From: Symsagittifera roscoffensis
Lineage: Eukaryota > Xenacoelomorpha > Acoela > Convolutidae
DNA length: 64,000 bases
Direction: 5' to 3'
Assembly: GCF_963678635.1 (NCBI RefSeq)
Contig: NC_087065.1
Span: 71,187,345 to 71,251,344, forward strand
Notes under the pieces: generated by a model
The model's input: only the letters and a program-made list of their open reading frames with translations
What the model was told of the DNA's origin: nothing
The model's database searches: none
Part shown: positions 11,500 to 22,048 of the stretch, piece after piece
Position numbering within the stretch: the stretch's first letter is position 1
How the letters are laid out: each line of letters opens with the position of its first letter
Made by a program: the position numbers and the translations under genes

Positions 11500-11690
11500 A
11501 TGTGATCGATTATCTTCAACTCACTTGTGCAGTTGATGCTTCCTCCCACACAGACGAATGTGTATGACTACTGGTGTATCCATTTTCCTGTATTCCTTGT
11601 GGCCAAATGTCGAACAAATTGACCAACATAGGTGCAATTGCATTCACACCGAAGGAGTTTGTACACGAAAAGGAATTTCAGATCACGCGA
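11500..11690 (-). pseudogene. GIY-YIG endonuclease remnant of a PLE
   Basis: On the minus strand a frame reads FVYKLLRCECNCTYVGQFVRHLATR, matching the GIY-YIG core seen in the other PLE copies here (VVYRLECCGYKSIYVGQTVRHLTSR). It breaks soon after. This lies downstream, in minus orientation, of the duplicated block 11881-15697. Confidence 0.55.
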
Positions 11691-11880
11691 AAATAATAAC
11701 TTAAGGAAGGGTTGGTTTTCAGTTTCGGCGTCTTTCAAACAGTTTGTGCGCTGGTGATGCCGCGGACCTTATTTGCGACTAATTGAATTTGATCTCCTCG
11801 AATCTGAGCTTTAGTGGTTTCTTTTATTTTTGTCAAATGCTGCCTAAGTTCCCTCTTTGTTGACATTAATTCTACCCCAA

Positions 11881-13676
11881 GAATTTTGAATAAAACTTAG
11901 ACACGGTTTTCACCGACCAATCCTCAGGGTACAGATTTTCCTTGATCAACAAACCTATTATGCGTCTCTTGTACTGCAGAGGGGCTAAGTTTCGAAATTT
12001 GGAAGAGTGCTTGTATCGAGTCGCCTTGAACCACCACTATCTAACTTGCTTGGTGCATTCTACGTTTAAACAATTGTCTATTTTATTGCGACTTGCAAAA
12101 CATCATTAAATTCACTTTTTACTGTCCTCACGTAATCATCTAGGTTTCGTAGGAAAGCTTCGATGATTTATCATCAAGTTCTGAACTGATATGAACAGTT
12201 CAGAACTACGCCTTTTTGCACAGTTTGCAGATTCAAATCTCTTATGATATGTTTATATAATCCTCATCCAAGAACCCGCCAGGGTCTGTATGAGACCATT
12301 TCAAACAATCCTCAAATTCTACTTCCTAAGTTCTAACAGTCCTGTTTTTTTTTGCTCTTTGGACAATTTCTTTTCGTGTTTTCCAGGATATCAACTCTTT
12401 GGGGATGTCAATAGCCGGAAACTATTGATAGTGTTTCAACCACAAGTTTCCCAAAATGACTGACAGGGATACACCCCTGACAAATCCATCCTGTACAAAT
12501 TATATGTTGTTCATTTGAACTGTTTGTTTCTCCTAGCCGTGTTCAAAAAACGTTTTATTATTCTTCATGACTATTCACCTGGCTTACACTGGCAGTAAAA
12601 TTTTAAGGACAATGTCTATGGCCTTTGTAATCAATAAAATCAAACACAAGCTGTTCTCATCAAGGAAAAGATATTTTCGTCAAAGTTTAATTTGGTATTC
12701 TCTATCGTTTTTATAGCCGTCTCAGTGTTGGTTTTAATGATCTCATCAAAATTGAATTGATGTCCCTCAACATTATCGAAGTTTAGTTTCTCGATCGGAG
12801 TTTGGGCTCCCTCACTCTTATAAACAAATTTCTGCCAAGTTTTAATTCAATTTCTGATAGGAACCAACGGGGATTGAGAAAAGAGGAGAACCAAAAGCTA
12901 ACTACAACCTTGCTTAAAACCATCTTTAACCTTATCGCTTTTTTCTTGGTTAGTAGTTCTTTGTTCATGTTTCTCTGAGATTTTATGAAAAATGAAAATT
13001 TCTTGTTCTCTTGTATCTCAAATTGTTCTGATCTCAGTAATTAGATCAATTTACTTTCTATAATTTTTTCGTCAGAAAGCAAAACTCAGTGCCCTTAGTC
13101 CTAGACTTATGTTCATTCCACTGCTGCCCACCAGAAAAGAAATTTCACAAGACACTAAAAGTGATAGCCCCAAACAGGTTGTAGTCCTTCTTGTTAACCT
13201 TCTTGGCACGCTTGTTGTCCGACTATTTGCAGCATATCACTTTTTTTGCCCTGCGCTGGGTCTGCGAAAGTTTATTTTTGCTATTTCGTCTCATGGAAAA
13301 AAAATTAGAGCAAACACTGTTTGTGCCCGCAAATCAAGCACTTAGACTTTGAATTAGAGTTCGTGTTGTTTGCGGTGCTCGCTTTATTTTTTGATAGATT
13401 CAGATTCACCTTGCTGCTTCAGTTTGGAGATCAAGAACATATCCACCAAGATTTTCAGATTTGGAGTCTTAAAAAGTTCCTCAGTACCTTTGGGGTAACC
13501 TCTCTTCGACAGTAAATGATGGCTTTAATACAATCTTTCTTGTCCTCAAGCTTTTTGATCAGCGCTCCTATTCTGCTAGGAAAAAAATGTTTGTACAAGG
13601 GTTGTTCCATAGAATCATTTATAACGTCGTGCCACAACACTAAGTTGTCTTCTCCACTCAGTCGGTTTCGTTCGGT
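11881..13676 (-). repeat. 1.8-kb tandem duplication, unit 1
   Basis: Begins with 'gaattttgaataaaacttag', repeated exactly at 13681. The two units are nearly identical over their length. Minus-strand coding remnants are shared by both: a 61-codon frame (12783-12968) and a frame with VLWHDVINDS...IYCRREVTPK (13455-13640). The duplication junctions share a short AAGAATTTT block, consistent with a microhomology-mediated or unequal event. Probably part of a decayed PLE-related transcription unit. Confidence 0.8.
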
Positions 13677-13680
13677 TAAA

Positions 13681-15697
13681 GAATTTTGAATAAAACTTAG
13701 ACACGGTTTTCACCGACCAATCCTCAGGGTACAGATTTTCCTTGATCAACAAACCTATTATGCGTCTCTTGTACTGCAGAGGGGCTAAGTTTCGAAATTT
13801 GGAAGAGTGCTTGTATCGAGTCGCCTTGAACCACCACTATCTAACTTGCTTGGTGCATTCTACGTTTAAACAATTGTCTATTTTATTGCGACTTGCAAAA
13901 CATCATTCAATTCACTTTTTACTGTCCTCACGTAATCATCTAGGTTTCGTAGGAAAGCTTCGATGATTTATCATCAAGTTTTTTATTGCGATTTTATTGC
14001 GACTTGCAAAACATCATTCAATTCACTTTTTACTGTCCTCACAAAATCATCTACATTTCGTAGGAAAGCTTCGATGATTTATCATCAAGTTTTTTATTGC
14101 GATTTTATTGCGGCTTGCAAAACATCATTCAATTCACTTTTTACTGTCCTCACAAAATCATCTACATTTCGTAGGAAAGCTTTGATGATTTATCATCAAG
14201 TTCTGAACTGATATGAACAGTTCAGAACTACGCCTTTTTGCACAGTTTGCAGATTCAAATCTCTTATGATATGTTTATATAATCCTCATCCAAGAACCCG
14301 CCAGGGTCTGTATGAGACCATTTCAAACAATCCTCAAATTCTACTTCCTAAGTTCTAACAGTCCTGTTTTTTTTGCTCTTTGGACAATTTCTTTTCGTGT
14401 TTTCCAGGATATCAACTCTTTGGGGATGTCAATAGCCGGAAACTATTGATAGTGTTTCAACCACAAGTTTCCCAAAATGACTGACAGGGATGCACCCCTG
14501 ACAAATCCATCCTGTACAAATTATATGTTGTTCATTTGAACTGTTTGTTTCTCCTAGCCGTGTTCAAAAAACGTTTTATTATTCTTCATGACTATTCACC
14601 TGGCTTACACTGGCAGTAAAATTTTAAGGAAAATGTCTATGGCTTTTGTAATCAATAAAATCAAACACAAGCTGTTCTCATCAAGGAAAAGATATTTTCG
14701 TCAAAGTTTAATTTGGTATTCTCTATCGTTTTTATAGCCGTCTCAGTGTTGGTTTTAAAGATCTCATCAAAATTGAATTGATGTCCCTCAACATTATCGA
14801 AGTTTAGTTTCTCGATCGGAGTTTGGGCTCCCTCACTCTTATAAACAAATTTCTGCCAAGTTTTAATTCAATTTCTGATAGGAACCAACGGGGATTGAGA
14901 AAAGAGGAGAACCAAAAGCTAACTACAACCTTGCTTAAAACCATCTTTAACCTTATCGCTTTTTTCTTGGTTAGTAGTTCTTTGTTCATGTTTCTCTGAG
15001 ATTTTATGAAAAATGAAAATTTCTTGTTCTCTTGTATCTCAAATTGTTCTGATCTCAGTAATTAGATCAATTTACTTTCTATAATTTTTTCGTCAGAAAG
15101 CAAAACTCAGTGCCCTTAGTCCTAGACTTATGTTCATTCCACTGCTGGCCACCAGAAAAGAAATTTCACAAGACACTAAAAGTGATAGCCCCAAACAGGT
15201 TGTAGTCCTTCTTGTTAACCTTCTTGGCACGCTTGTTGTCCGACTATTTGCAGCATATCACTTTTTTTGCCCTGCGCTGGTTCTGCGAAAGTTTATTTTT
15301 GCTATTTCGTCTCATGGAAAAAAAAATTAGAGCAAACACTGTTTGTGCCCGCAAATCAAGCACTTAGACTTTGAATTAGAGTTCGTGTTGTTTGCGGTGC
15401 TCGCTTTATTTTTTGATAGATTCAGATTCACCTTGCTGCTTCAGTTTGGAGATCAAGAACATATCCACCGAGATTTTCAGATTTGGAGTCTTAAAAAGTT
15501 CCTCAGTACCTTTGGGGTAACCTCTCTTCGACAGTAAATGATGGCTTTAATACAATCTTTCTTGTCCTCAAGCTTTTTGATCAGCGCTCCTATTCTGCTA
15601 GGAAAAAAAATGTTTGTACAAGGGTTGTTCCATAGAATCATTTATAACGTCGTGCCACAACACTAAGTTGTCTTCTCCACTCAGTCGGTTTCGTTCG
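13681..15697 (-). repeat. 1.8-kb tandem duplication, unit 2 (expanded)
   Basis: Same sequence as unit 1, longer by about 222 bp because of an internal 111-bp repeat array. Few substitutions separate the units, so the duplication is recent compared with the decay of the coding remnants they carry. Confidence 0.8.
13876..14197. repeat. 111-bp tandem array, about three units
   Basis: The block 'attttattgcgacttgcaaa ... tgatttatcatcaagt' occurs three times with a period of 111 bp (starts near 13880, 13991, 14102). Unit 1 of the larger duplication has it once (about 12080-12180). The array creates an 82-codon repetitive frame at 13963-14211 that is not a gene. Confidence 0.85.
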
Positions 15698-15855
15698 AGT
15701 AAACTGAACAAGTTCTTGTACCTAATCTTTTGGTTGACATTCAATGCTATGCCCGTTATGGCTGTAATGTGACCCGTGTATTTCCTCATTTTCTCTGCAC
15801 CGAGATTTTTCAAGCTCCGCGTGAAATCATCAAAAAATTCAATAAAAAATAGCAA
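15507..15855 (-). pseudogene. conserved unknown protein remnant
   Basis: Minus-strand frame 15855-15598 reads FFDDFTRSLKNLGAEKMRKY ... IRYKNLFSLLERNRLSGEDN, then LVLWHDVINDSMEQPLYKHFF, broken by one extra base in an A run, then continuing RIGALIKKLEDKKDCIKAIIYC. The first 13681-unit sequence (13455-13640) holds the same segment with the A run one base shorter. The pattern looks like a real protein, probably a transposon-associated ORF, but I cannot name the family. Confidence 0.4.
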
Positions 15856-16440
15856 AACTCTAGTAGAGTCTTTTTCTTTCTCATTTAGAAAATTTCAATT
15901 GATAAACATTTTCGTTGTTAAAACTGAATCCCTAAAGGGATAAAGCAGTCCAAAACGAAGCTTTCAGAATTTTTTGAAAGAGAATTTGACAATGAACCTT
16001 TGCTGAAAGGCTATATTTGTCAAAAAGCAGCTTCTTCAACTCCGCTGAATAAAGCAGGAAACACTTATATTTGGACAACTGTTACAATCGGAACAGCTTT
16101 TTGATAGAAATTAATTTCTTCCGATTAGTCATTAAATCTTGTATTGAATTCCTTTTTAATTACAATTTGATTTGGTTCTTTCTGTTGTTCTTCTGTTTTT
16201 GTCAGTAAAAGAGAGAGTGACATTTTCTTCTACTTTTAATTGGTACGAGTCAAGTTGAGATATGTCTTGCAAATGGGTTTTATGAAAGATAGTAGGTCCG
16301 GTTTTTGACAATTATTTTGTGTGTTTTGATTATTAACATTGCAAACTTTCAATTTGTTGTTTTTAACTGTTCCTGTTGGATGGAATTTTTCTTTCTTTCT
16401 TTTGAATTTATTGGTGTTTGATGTTTAAATCTCTAAATTT
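15856..16440. other. no feature recognised
   Basis: AT-rich sequence between the duplicated block and the next PLE 5' end. No ORF or repeat was identified. Confidence 0.4.
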
Positions 16441-16449
16441 AGTTCATAA

Positions 16450-16806
16450 GCTTTACTAAACGGAAAATTGATATTGTTCAGAAAACGCTCGAATACAAAT
16501 TTTCATATTTTTTCTTTGTCTTCAATCAAAGTCTCCACTGTTTTGAAATTAACTATTTCTTCAAAACTACTAAAACAGTTTACAGGCCTACTCATCTTAC
16601 CCAGCAGGGAAGTGAAGAATCGCATGACTGAGATCCAAGAGGATATTCCACACATAGGCAAAGCTGACACTTGCAATACATCAAGTACAGAACTGAACCC
16701 GCATGACGCTGAAGAAGCAGCAAAGAGGCTTCGATTTAAAAAAATTCAAAAAAGACAAAACCAGAAAAACAACCATATTGAAAAGTCAAAAGGAAGTTTT
16801 CATTGA
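16450..16806 (+). pseudogene. PLE 5' end, copy 2
   Basis: The leader 'cagaaaacgctcgaatacaaa ... tttctttgtcttcaatcaaa' parallels 7395-7440. From ATG 16624 the frame MTEIQEDIPHIGKADTCNTS continues to the stop at 16804-16806 and matches PLE-1 from 7524 and the copy at 18467. No RT follows, so this is a truncated copy. Confidence 0.55.
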
Positions 16807-16849
16807 GCAAAAAAAGTTTTGGTTGAAGATTGAAAAAGATATCCATCAC

Positions 16850-18230
16850 TAATTAAATTTGTATTTATCGGTTTTGCGAAACTCCGCCTTGTCTGCCGCC
16901 GTTTTGCGAAATGCCACCTTGTCTCCGGGGTTACAAGCAGCGCCTGTTTGGTTTGTTCAAGCAATAAGGAGACAAATACCTTCGATACGTTTTTTTAGTC
17001 AAAAGACGTAAAGAAATAGCAACGCGCCATGTAAACTTCTTAAATTATGCTTTTCAAAAGAGCCGTAGCTCTGCCGGAATCAAATTACTAGATAAAAAGC
17101 CAACAACAAAAACGGACAGCCAATAAACTGAACATCAACCAAATGGTACTGCACTGTTAGTGACACGAGTGCTTTTTTGTAGTAAATACGAGGTCTTTTA
17201 CCCAATTTGGAAACTAAACCGACAGAGTTTAAGTCGGCAATCATAAAGCAAAAAAATTGGGATACAACACAAACATGCTATAAAAAACTACAAGACGAAA
17301 ATTGAAACAAAAACAGCTCATTTTTTTAATATTGGGATAGTGTCAAGAAAAACTAGATCTACCAACATTTTTTCAAATCATTGTATCAATTTGATTGGAA
17401 AAGCAAAAATTGTTTTTAAATTAACGTGTTAAATGAACAACTGAACGTAAAATTATCCTGGAAAAAAAACTTACATAGCAGTAAAAAACCGACAGACCAA
17501 ATGCCTTGCTCATTGAACAGCAAATCAAAAAAATTTCAAAAAAAATCAGAGACAGTTAGACAAGCATCTTTTGAAGGCTGTTACAGATGGCTCAGTTTGA
17601 GTATTGATATTTCTGGAGAGCTGACAATTAAAACATCTTAACACAGAGATTGACAGCAGACTCTTCTTGAAAGGCTCTTATTTCCAAACAAAGCTTCTTC
17701 ACAGCCCGTAATTGTCATGTCCAGATATCTCAATCTAACCGGTCTGCTGAATAGACCAAGAAACACTTCGATTTGGACAATTGTTAATATCGGACAGATT
17801 TTTGATAGTCTTCAATTTTTTCCAAAATTCCAATGATTCGTCGATTGCACTATTTATTTGCTCAAAAATTTGGCATTTTTAACGTTTTTCTGTGTTTGTC
17901 AATAGCTTGGACGGGTCTCAAGAATCATTTTCATAAAAATTTAAACGTCACATTGTTTGAACACTTTTTTTTGCAAGTTTTCAAGATAAGTGTTCTCAAC
18001 TTCAAATTTTTAAGACTCCTGCTTTCAAAGTTGCGAGTCGCTCTGATTGAATGACTCAAAAGTGCCGGCAAAATGCGGCCTAGTTAATGCTTGCAAAAAT
18101 GCGATACATTTTTGCGTGTTTTTGTGATTAACGTTCCTAACTAATAAGTTGTAGTTTTAGATTTGTTCCTTCCGGATCAATCCTGTGCGTCTTATTTTGA
18201 AAAAATAATGTTCAAACAACTGTAATGGTG
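16850..18230. repeat. dispersed repeat family 'B', copy 2
   Basis: Shares ordered blocks with copies near 10.2, 38.0 and 44.0 kb: 'ttttgcgaaa..cc.cctt', 'gcgcctgtttg', and 'gatagtgtcaagaaaaactagatctaccaa' (17335-17366), nearly identical to 38517-38548. Frames at 17426-17641 and 17833-18054 are not recognised. Confidence 0.5.
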
Positions 18231-18249
18231 TTTTATATATTCTGTAAAT

Positions 18250-18915
18250 AATTTTTTATCAATTCTATTTACTTGACAAATGACAAGTTCAAAAACAATT
18301 GTACTACAGGATCCAAAACACTTGGGAAACAAAAGACAAAAACTTCAAAAACACTTGTGAATTTTTTTTCTTCGCGATCAATCTTTCCACTGTTTTACTT
18401 GTCAGCACAGTTTTTTGTAAAATTACAGATCTACTCATTTTACTTAATGGGAAATTAGTGTATTCCTTCACAGAGATCCAACATTGTATTCAAGATAGAG
18501 GCGAAGCTGACAACTGCAATGAAGCAAGTATAAAATTAAACCAGCATAGCGTTGTAGAAAAAGCAAAAATGAGATTGAGAAAAAAAACTACTGGGAAAAA
18601 AACGAAAGAAAAACTAAACTGAAACAAGGTTTAAAATTGAAAAAGAAAATTCCTCTTGATTAAAATTATTTCAATTAATTCAAATGGTCCTTGATGGGCT
18701 GATTTCGGTTCAAAACTAAGGAGCCAGAGTCTGCTTTTTCTATAATATAAATTGGCAGGTCAGAAGTGTTTATAAGAACCGAAGCTACTACAACATTCAT
18801 CAATTCACACGGTCAAAAAACAACATTCGTCATTCATAAATTCTGGAAAAAAGTGAAAAATGATTCGTTGGGAGCCAAGACAACCAGATTGAGAAACATA
18901 ACATCTGCATTGATC
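18250..18915 (+). pseudogene. PLE 5' end, copy 3, interrupted by LTR element A
   Basis: The frame through 18467-18622 (TEIQHCIQDRGEADNCNEAS...) matches the two other PLE N-termini. A further frame (18766 onward) resembles sequence at 7797-7890 ('accgaagctactaca'). The segment stops at 18915, where the LTR of copy A begins, so element A appears to have landed in or next to this copy. Confidence 0.5.
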
Positions 18916-19084
18916 TGTGACATTCGACCAGAATGTGAAAAATGCAATCTCTGCAGAATTCGGAATTTTAGCAGTAAGCCTTCCGGATTGGTGGTTTTTA
19001 AGAACTAAGGGCGTTATTGGAACGTTTAGCCAGACGGTGAGGGTGGAATATTCTAGTATTTTAAAATTTCAAAAATTCGAATGA

Positions 19085-19092
19085 TGACGTCA
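19085..19092 (+). promoter_or_regulatory. CRE-like palindrome TGACGTCA in the LTR
   Basis: Perfect 8-bp CRE consensus about 170 bp into the LTR; also at 36920-36927 in the 3' LTR. The copy-B LTRs keep TGACGTAA at the equivalent place, which is still a bZIP-type half-site. It is a plausible promoter element; binding is inferred only. Confidence 0.4.
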
Positions 19093-19136
19093 CATTTCTG
19101 AGAAATGCTGAAACGGCCATTTTTAACAAAAAACGA

Positions 19137-19445
19137 GTGAAAACACAGAACAACAACGTTAGTTGCGCTGACGAGAACAACTTGATCGAAATTGAAGAAG
19201 TCGAAATTGAAGAAAAACAGCAGCAGAGTGCAGAGAACGTTCCGAGTTGCAACTATTGTGCTGCTACAATAGTTGCAAGGCCGTTGCAAACAACGGTGAA
19301 GGGTAAGAAATCAGCCCTCCGTGTTATCGTGAATTCGAACTTAAGGAGCTTGATTCACTGGATTCAAGAATCCGGAAGGGTCTCGGGACGGAAAACTTTT
19401 ATTGACTCATATGAACTTTTAGCATCCTGTCATGTCCTGACTTGA
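19137..19445 (+). other. open frame inside LTR (102 codons)
   Basis: Sense-strand frame inside the LTR, duplicated at 36972-37280. Related frames exist in copy-B LTRs (42247-41993 and 60820-60407, minus), sharing VPSCNYCAATIVARPL-TTVKG. The shared block coincides exactly with the double hairpin at 19247-19296, so RNA structure may explain its conservation better than protein function. No family recognised. Confidence 0.3.
19247..19296 (+). promoter_or_regulatory. double hairpin in LTR
   Basis: Hairpin 1 (19247-19278): TTGCAACTATTGT, a 6-base loop, then the perfect 13-bp reverse complement. Hairpin 2 (19281-19296): CCGTTG, loop CAAA, CAACGG. The same pair occurs at 37082-37131 and, in minus orientation, in the copy-B LTRs, for example 60562-60611, where the stem keeps pairing through a G-U change and loop 2 becomes CGAA. 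Likely an RNA element of the retroelement transcript. Confidence 0.7.
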
Positions 19446-19867
19446 ATTTAATTGATATTTGGATTAGTTTTGACAAGGATGAGGTGCTAAGAGTTGGGGG
19501 GGGGGGGAAGGGTTGATCCATCTTCGATGGAGATGATGATTTTTATCTACTGAACAAAAACAATAGTAATATAATAAGTAGTAGCCCTGTTTTTAGGAGT
19601 GACCTCGTGGTCTGGGGATACTGAGACCCAGCCATGAGCTCACTATTTTTGCATGTAATTCAGTTAATTTGAGCGTTCTGGTCGAAGCCGGAGAACAGTA
19701 ACGTTTTTGTCGACCCGATGTAAGAAAGACCACCGAAAAGTACTGGCTTGGTAGAGACGGTGAAAAACATGCAAAGCTCTGTTTAGACGCTAGCCAGTCG
19801 TCTTAAGACTTAGTTTTGTTATCTGTCGATATGTATCTTCCGGGCGAATGTTACATGTATGTTTTTA

Positions 19868-19884
19868 TGGCGCTCCTGGGTGTT
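19868..19884 (+). promoter_or_regulatory. putative primer-binding site
   Basis: TGGCGCTCCTGGGTGTT lies 12 bases after the 5' LTR. It starts with TGG, as sites complementary to a tRNA 3' CCA end do. Copy B has the same 17 bases at 60008-60024 (minus), again 12 bases from its LTR. The tRNA species was not identified. The 12-base offset is larger than the usual 0-5. Confidence 0.55.
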
Positions 19885-20601
19885 ATTCTTTCATAACATC
19901 ATGACCGGCGGAACCGTTAACGAGCACTCCAAGCCGAGCGGATGCTCACATTAACGCCCTTAATAGGCCTAAACTGCCGGGGCGGAAGAGTAGTTCGGAA
20001 CGCGGAAGCCTTCCGGATTACCGTGAATAGTTTTTTAACCTAGTTAAGACCGAAAATTCACGAACCAGGAAGGGTGGGGGGAATCATGAACCCCTCATCC
20101 CCTGAGTGGTTTGTGACCAAAAACACTTAAAGATATAAGCAAAACCAAACAAAAAGTAGTATAGTACCCAAGAAAAACAAAAAACATAAAAAATAACCGA
20201 AAAAACCAAAAACAGTAAAAAAAGTAAAAAATCAGTAGAAATCATCCCCCCAGACAAGACGTGATTCAACCCCCCCGTTTGTTGTTGATAGATATATTGT
20301 TGTTACAGGCATTTATATCAGTCAGGATCGTTACGATCAATTTGGTGGCCCGTTTGTGAGGCTTGTACTGTAGGGTTATTTGAGCATTTAAGCACGTTAA
20401 TGATAAATTGCGCTCAATCCGGAAGGGTCAGCTGATTTGCGCTCAATTCGGAAGGGTCTTGGGTGAAGACCGATCCGGCAAGCAGTTCAAGGAGCAACAA
20501 GAAGGGGCTCAACGACAACAACAATCGACTGTTGGGTTTCGTTAACAAGTTTTGTATCCCTTTTGGTACAAAAAGTAAGATAGTAATCTGTAGGGGGCTC
20601 G

Positions 20602-20616
20602 ACAGTGCTGCACTGT
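20602..20616 (+). promoter_or_regulatory. self-complementary 15-mer, possible dimer linkage
   Basis: ACAGTGCTGCACTGT is a 7-bp inverted repeat around a single central base. Copy B keeps it at 59274-59288 although surrounding sequence has diverged. Retroviral RNAs use such palindromes for genome dimerisation; that role here is inference. Confidence 0.4.
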
Positions 20617-21752
20617 AGTGACCCTTCACCGAACTGCGAATATCCGAGTTAAGCACCTTAATTCGGATAATAAACAAACCCGGAGGGGTATAGTATTACT
20701 AATATTATTATTTATATAGCCTATATTAATAGTCTTATATCGTTTTTCAGTGAAAAACAACGAAAACAGACCGGTTTTTAGGGTCAAAATAGCGATATTT
20801 TGATCCCCCACAAGTCGCGATTTTTGAGATATCGATATTTTTTGAAACGGAAAAAAGCGCTAAGTTAGTGTGTTACATCGTAACTGCACTACTGTAATAA
20901 GTAGAACCGGTTAACTTTAGTTCGGAAGTGGTTGGAAGTAGTTTGGTACAAAAAACCAAATTTTCCCATTTTTTGATAGTAAGAAACACTATAAAATCAG
21001 AAAAATTTTTGAAATCTTTGAGTTAGGACAGTAAAAATAGTTGATCGGACAACGTCCACTGGTGAATCTACGAGTTTTAAAACCCGCTACCCGAAAGCCT
21101 TCCGGGTCGCAGAGAAATCGAACATAACGTGTTTGATTTGGTGGATTCATCAATCCGGAGGGGTCCAGGTAGCATAGTTTTTCGCAAATGTTTTTCTACA
21201 AAAGCGTTTTAGATCGGGCCTTTTGCATTGAACTAGAAGAGTATAGGCCTTCTGAGCTCAGATCAATAATTTTTAGGTCGAAAGGACCAGATTTGCGGAA
21301 AAAGTTAGGCGGAACCTATAAGAGAGAAAATTTTTGAGTTTGGAAGAAAGACGTTTTAGTTAATAACTTTGGAACTACTGAGCATATTGAGTTGATCTTG
21401 GAATTTTTTTTGGAAAAGTAAGCGAGAAAATTTTTGAGATTGTTTTTAGCAAAATTACACAAATCCGGAGGGGTACACCCTTCACGTTTTATAAACTTTT
21501 CTGAAAAACCCTTATACCCCTACCAAAAGTTGATAGCGATTGAACTAAGTAACTTAAGACAGTTCTAGACAAAAAGGGAGGGCTGAAGGCACAAGACAAC
21601 CATAATAGGGTCGAAATTAGGCAAGTGATAAGACCCTTCACCGTTAGTGTGAATTGTCAAATAAGTGCCTTAACTTCAATACGGAGGGGTCTAGGAAAGG
21701 ACCCTATACCCTTCCCAGTTAATTCAAACAGCATAAAAGCAACGCAGAACGT

Positions 21753-22048
21753 ATCCGGAGGGGTATAAGCTGAGATTAAGAAAACTACGAAAAGCTACTT
21801 TGACAGAGCTAAGGGCTCCCAATCCGGAGGGGTCGAAATTTTTCAAAGTCAGAGGGGTCCGAATCCGGAGGGGTCTACTTTCCACAAAACCGGAGGGGTC
21901 CGAATCCGGAGGGGTCTTATAGTTGCTAATTCGGAGGGGTCCAAATCCGGAGGGGTCTACTATTAACTAACTCGGAGGGGTCCCAATCCGGAGGGGTCTA
22001 TATTCTGACAGTGCGGAAGGGTCCTATTTGTGCCAATCCGGAGGGGTA
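21753..22048 (+). repeat. ATCCGGAGGGGTC motif array in leader
   Basis: About 13 copies of the core CGGAGGGGT(C) in 296 bp. Full ATCCGGAGGGGTC or close copies start at 21753, 21822, 21863, 21904, 21945, 21986 and 22036. Shorter variants (for example AACTCGGAGGGGTCC) alternate with them at about 20-bp offsets, giving paired sites with a repeat of about 41 bp. More dispersed copies lie at 20415, 20447, 20680, 21151, 21463 and 21680. Copy B has a decayed equivalent at 57836-58025. The regular 41-bp spacing (four helical turns) suggests a protein-binding array. Confidence 0.85.

Larger units (their letters stand above)
18916..19855 (+). repeat. 5' LTR of copy A
   Basis: 940 bp, beginning TGTGACATTCG and ending CGAATGTTACA, an 11-bp terminal inverted repeat with one mismatch and canonical TG...CA ends. 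Nearly identical to 36750-37694; the main differences are in a poly-G run and a few substitutions. A palindromic TGACGTCA (CRE/bZIP-type site) lies at 19085-19092. An in-LTR open frame spans 19137-19445. Confidence 0.95.

Noticed and set aside
21753-22048. CRISPR-like array
   Set aside because: Units are short with variable partner sites and no true spacers, and they lie inside a eukaryotic retroelement leader.
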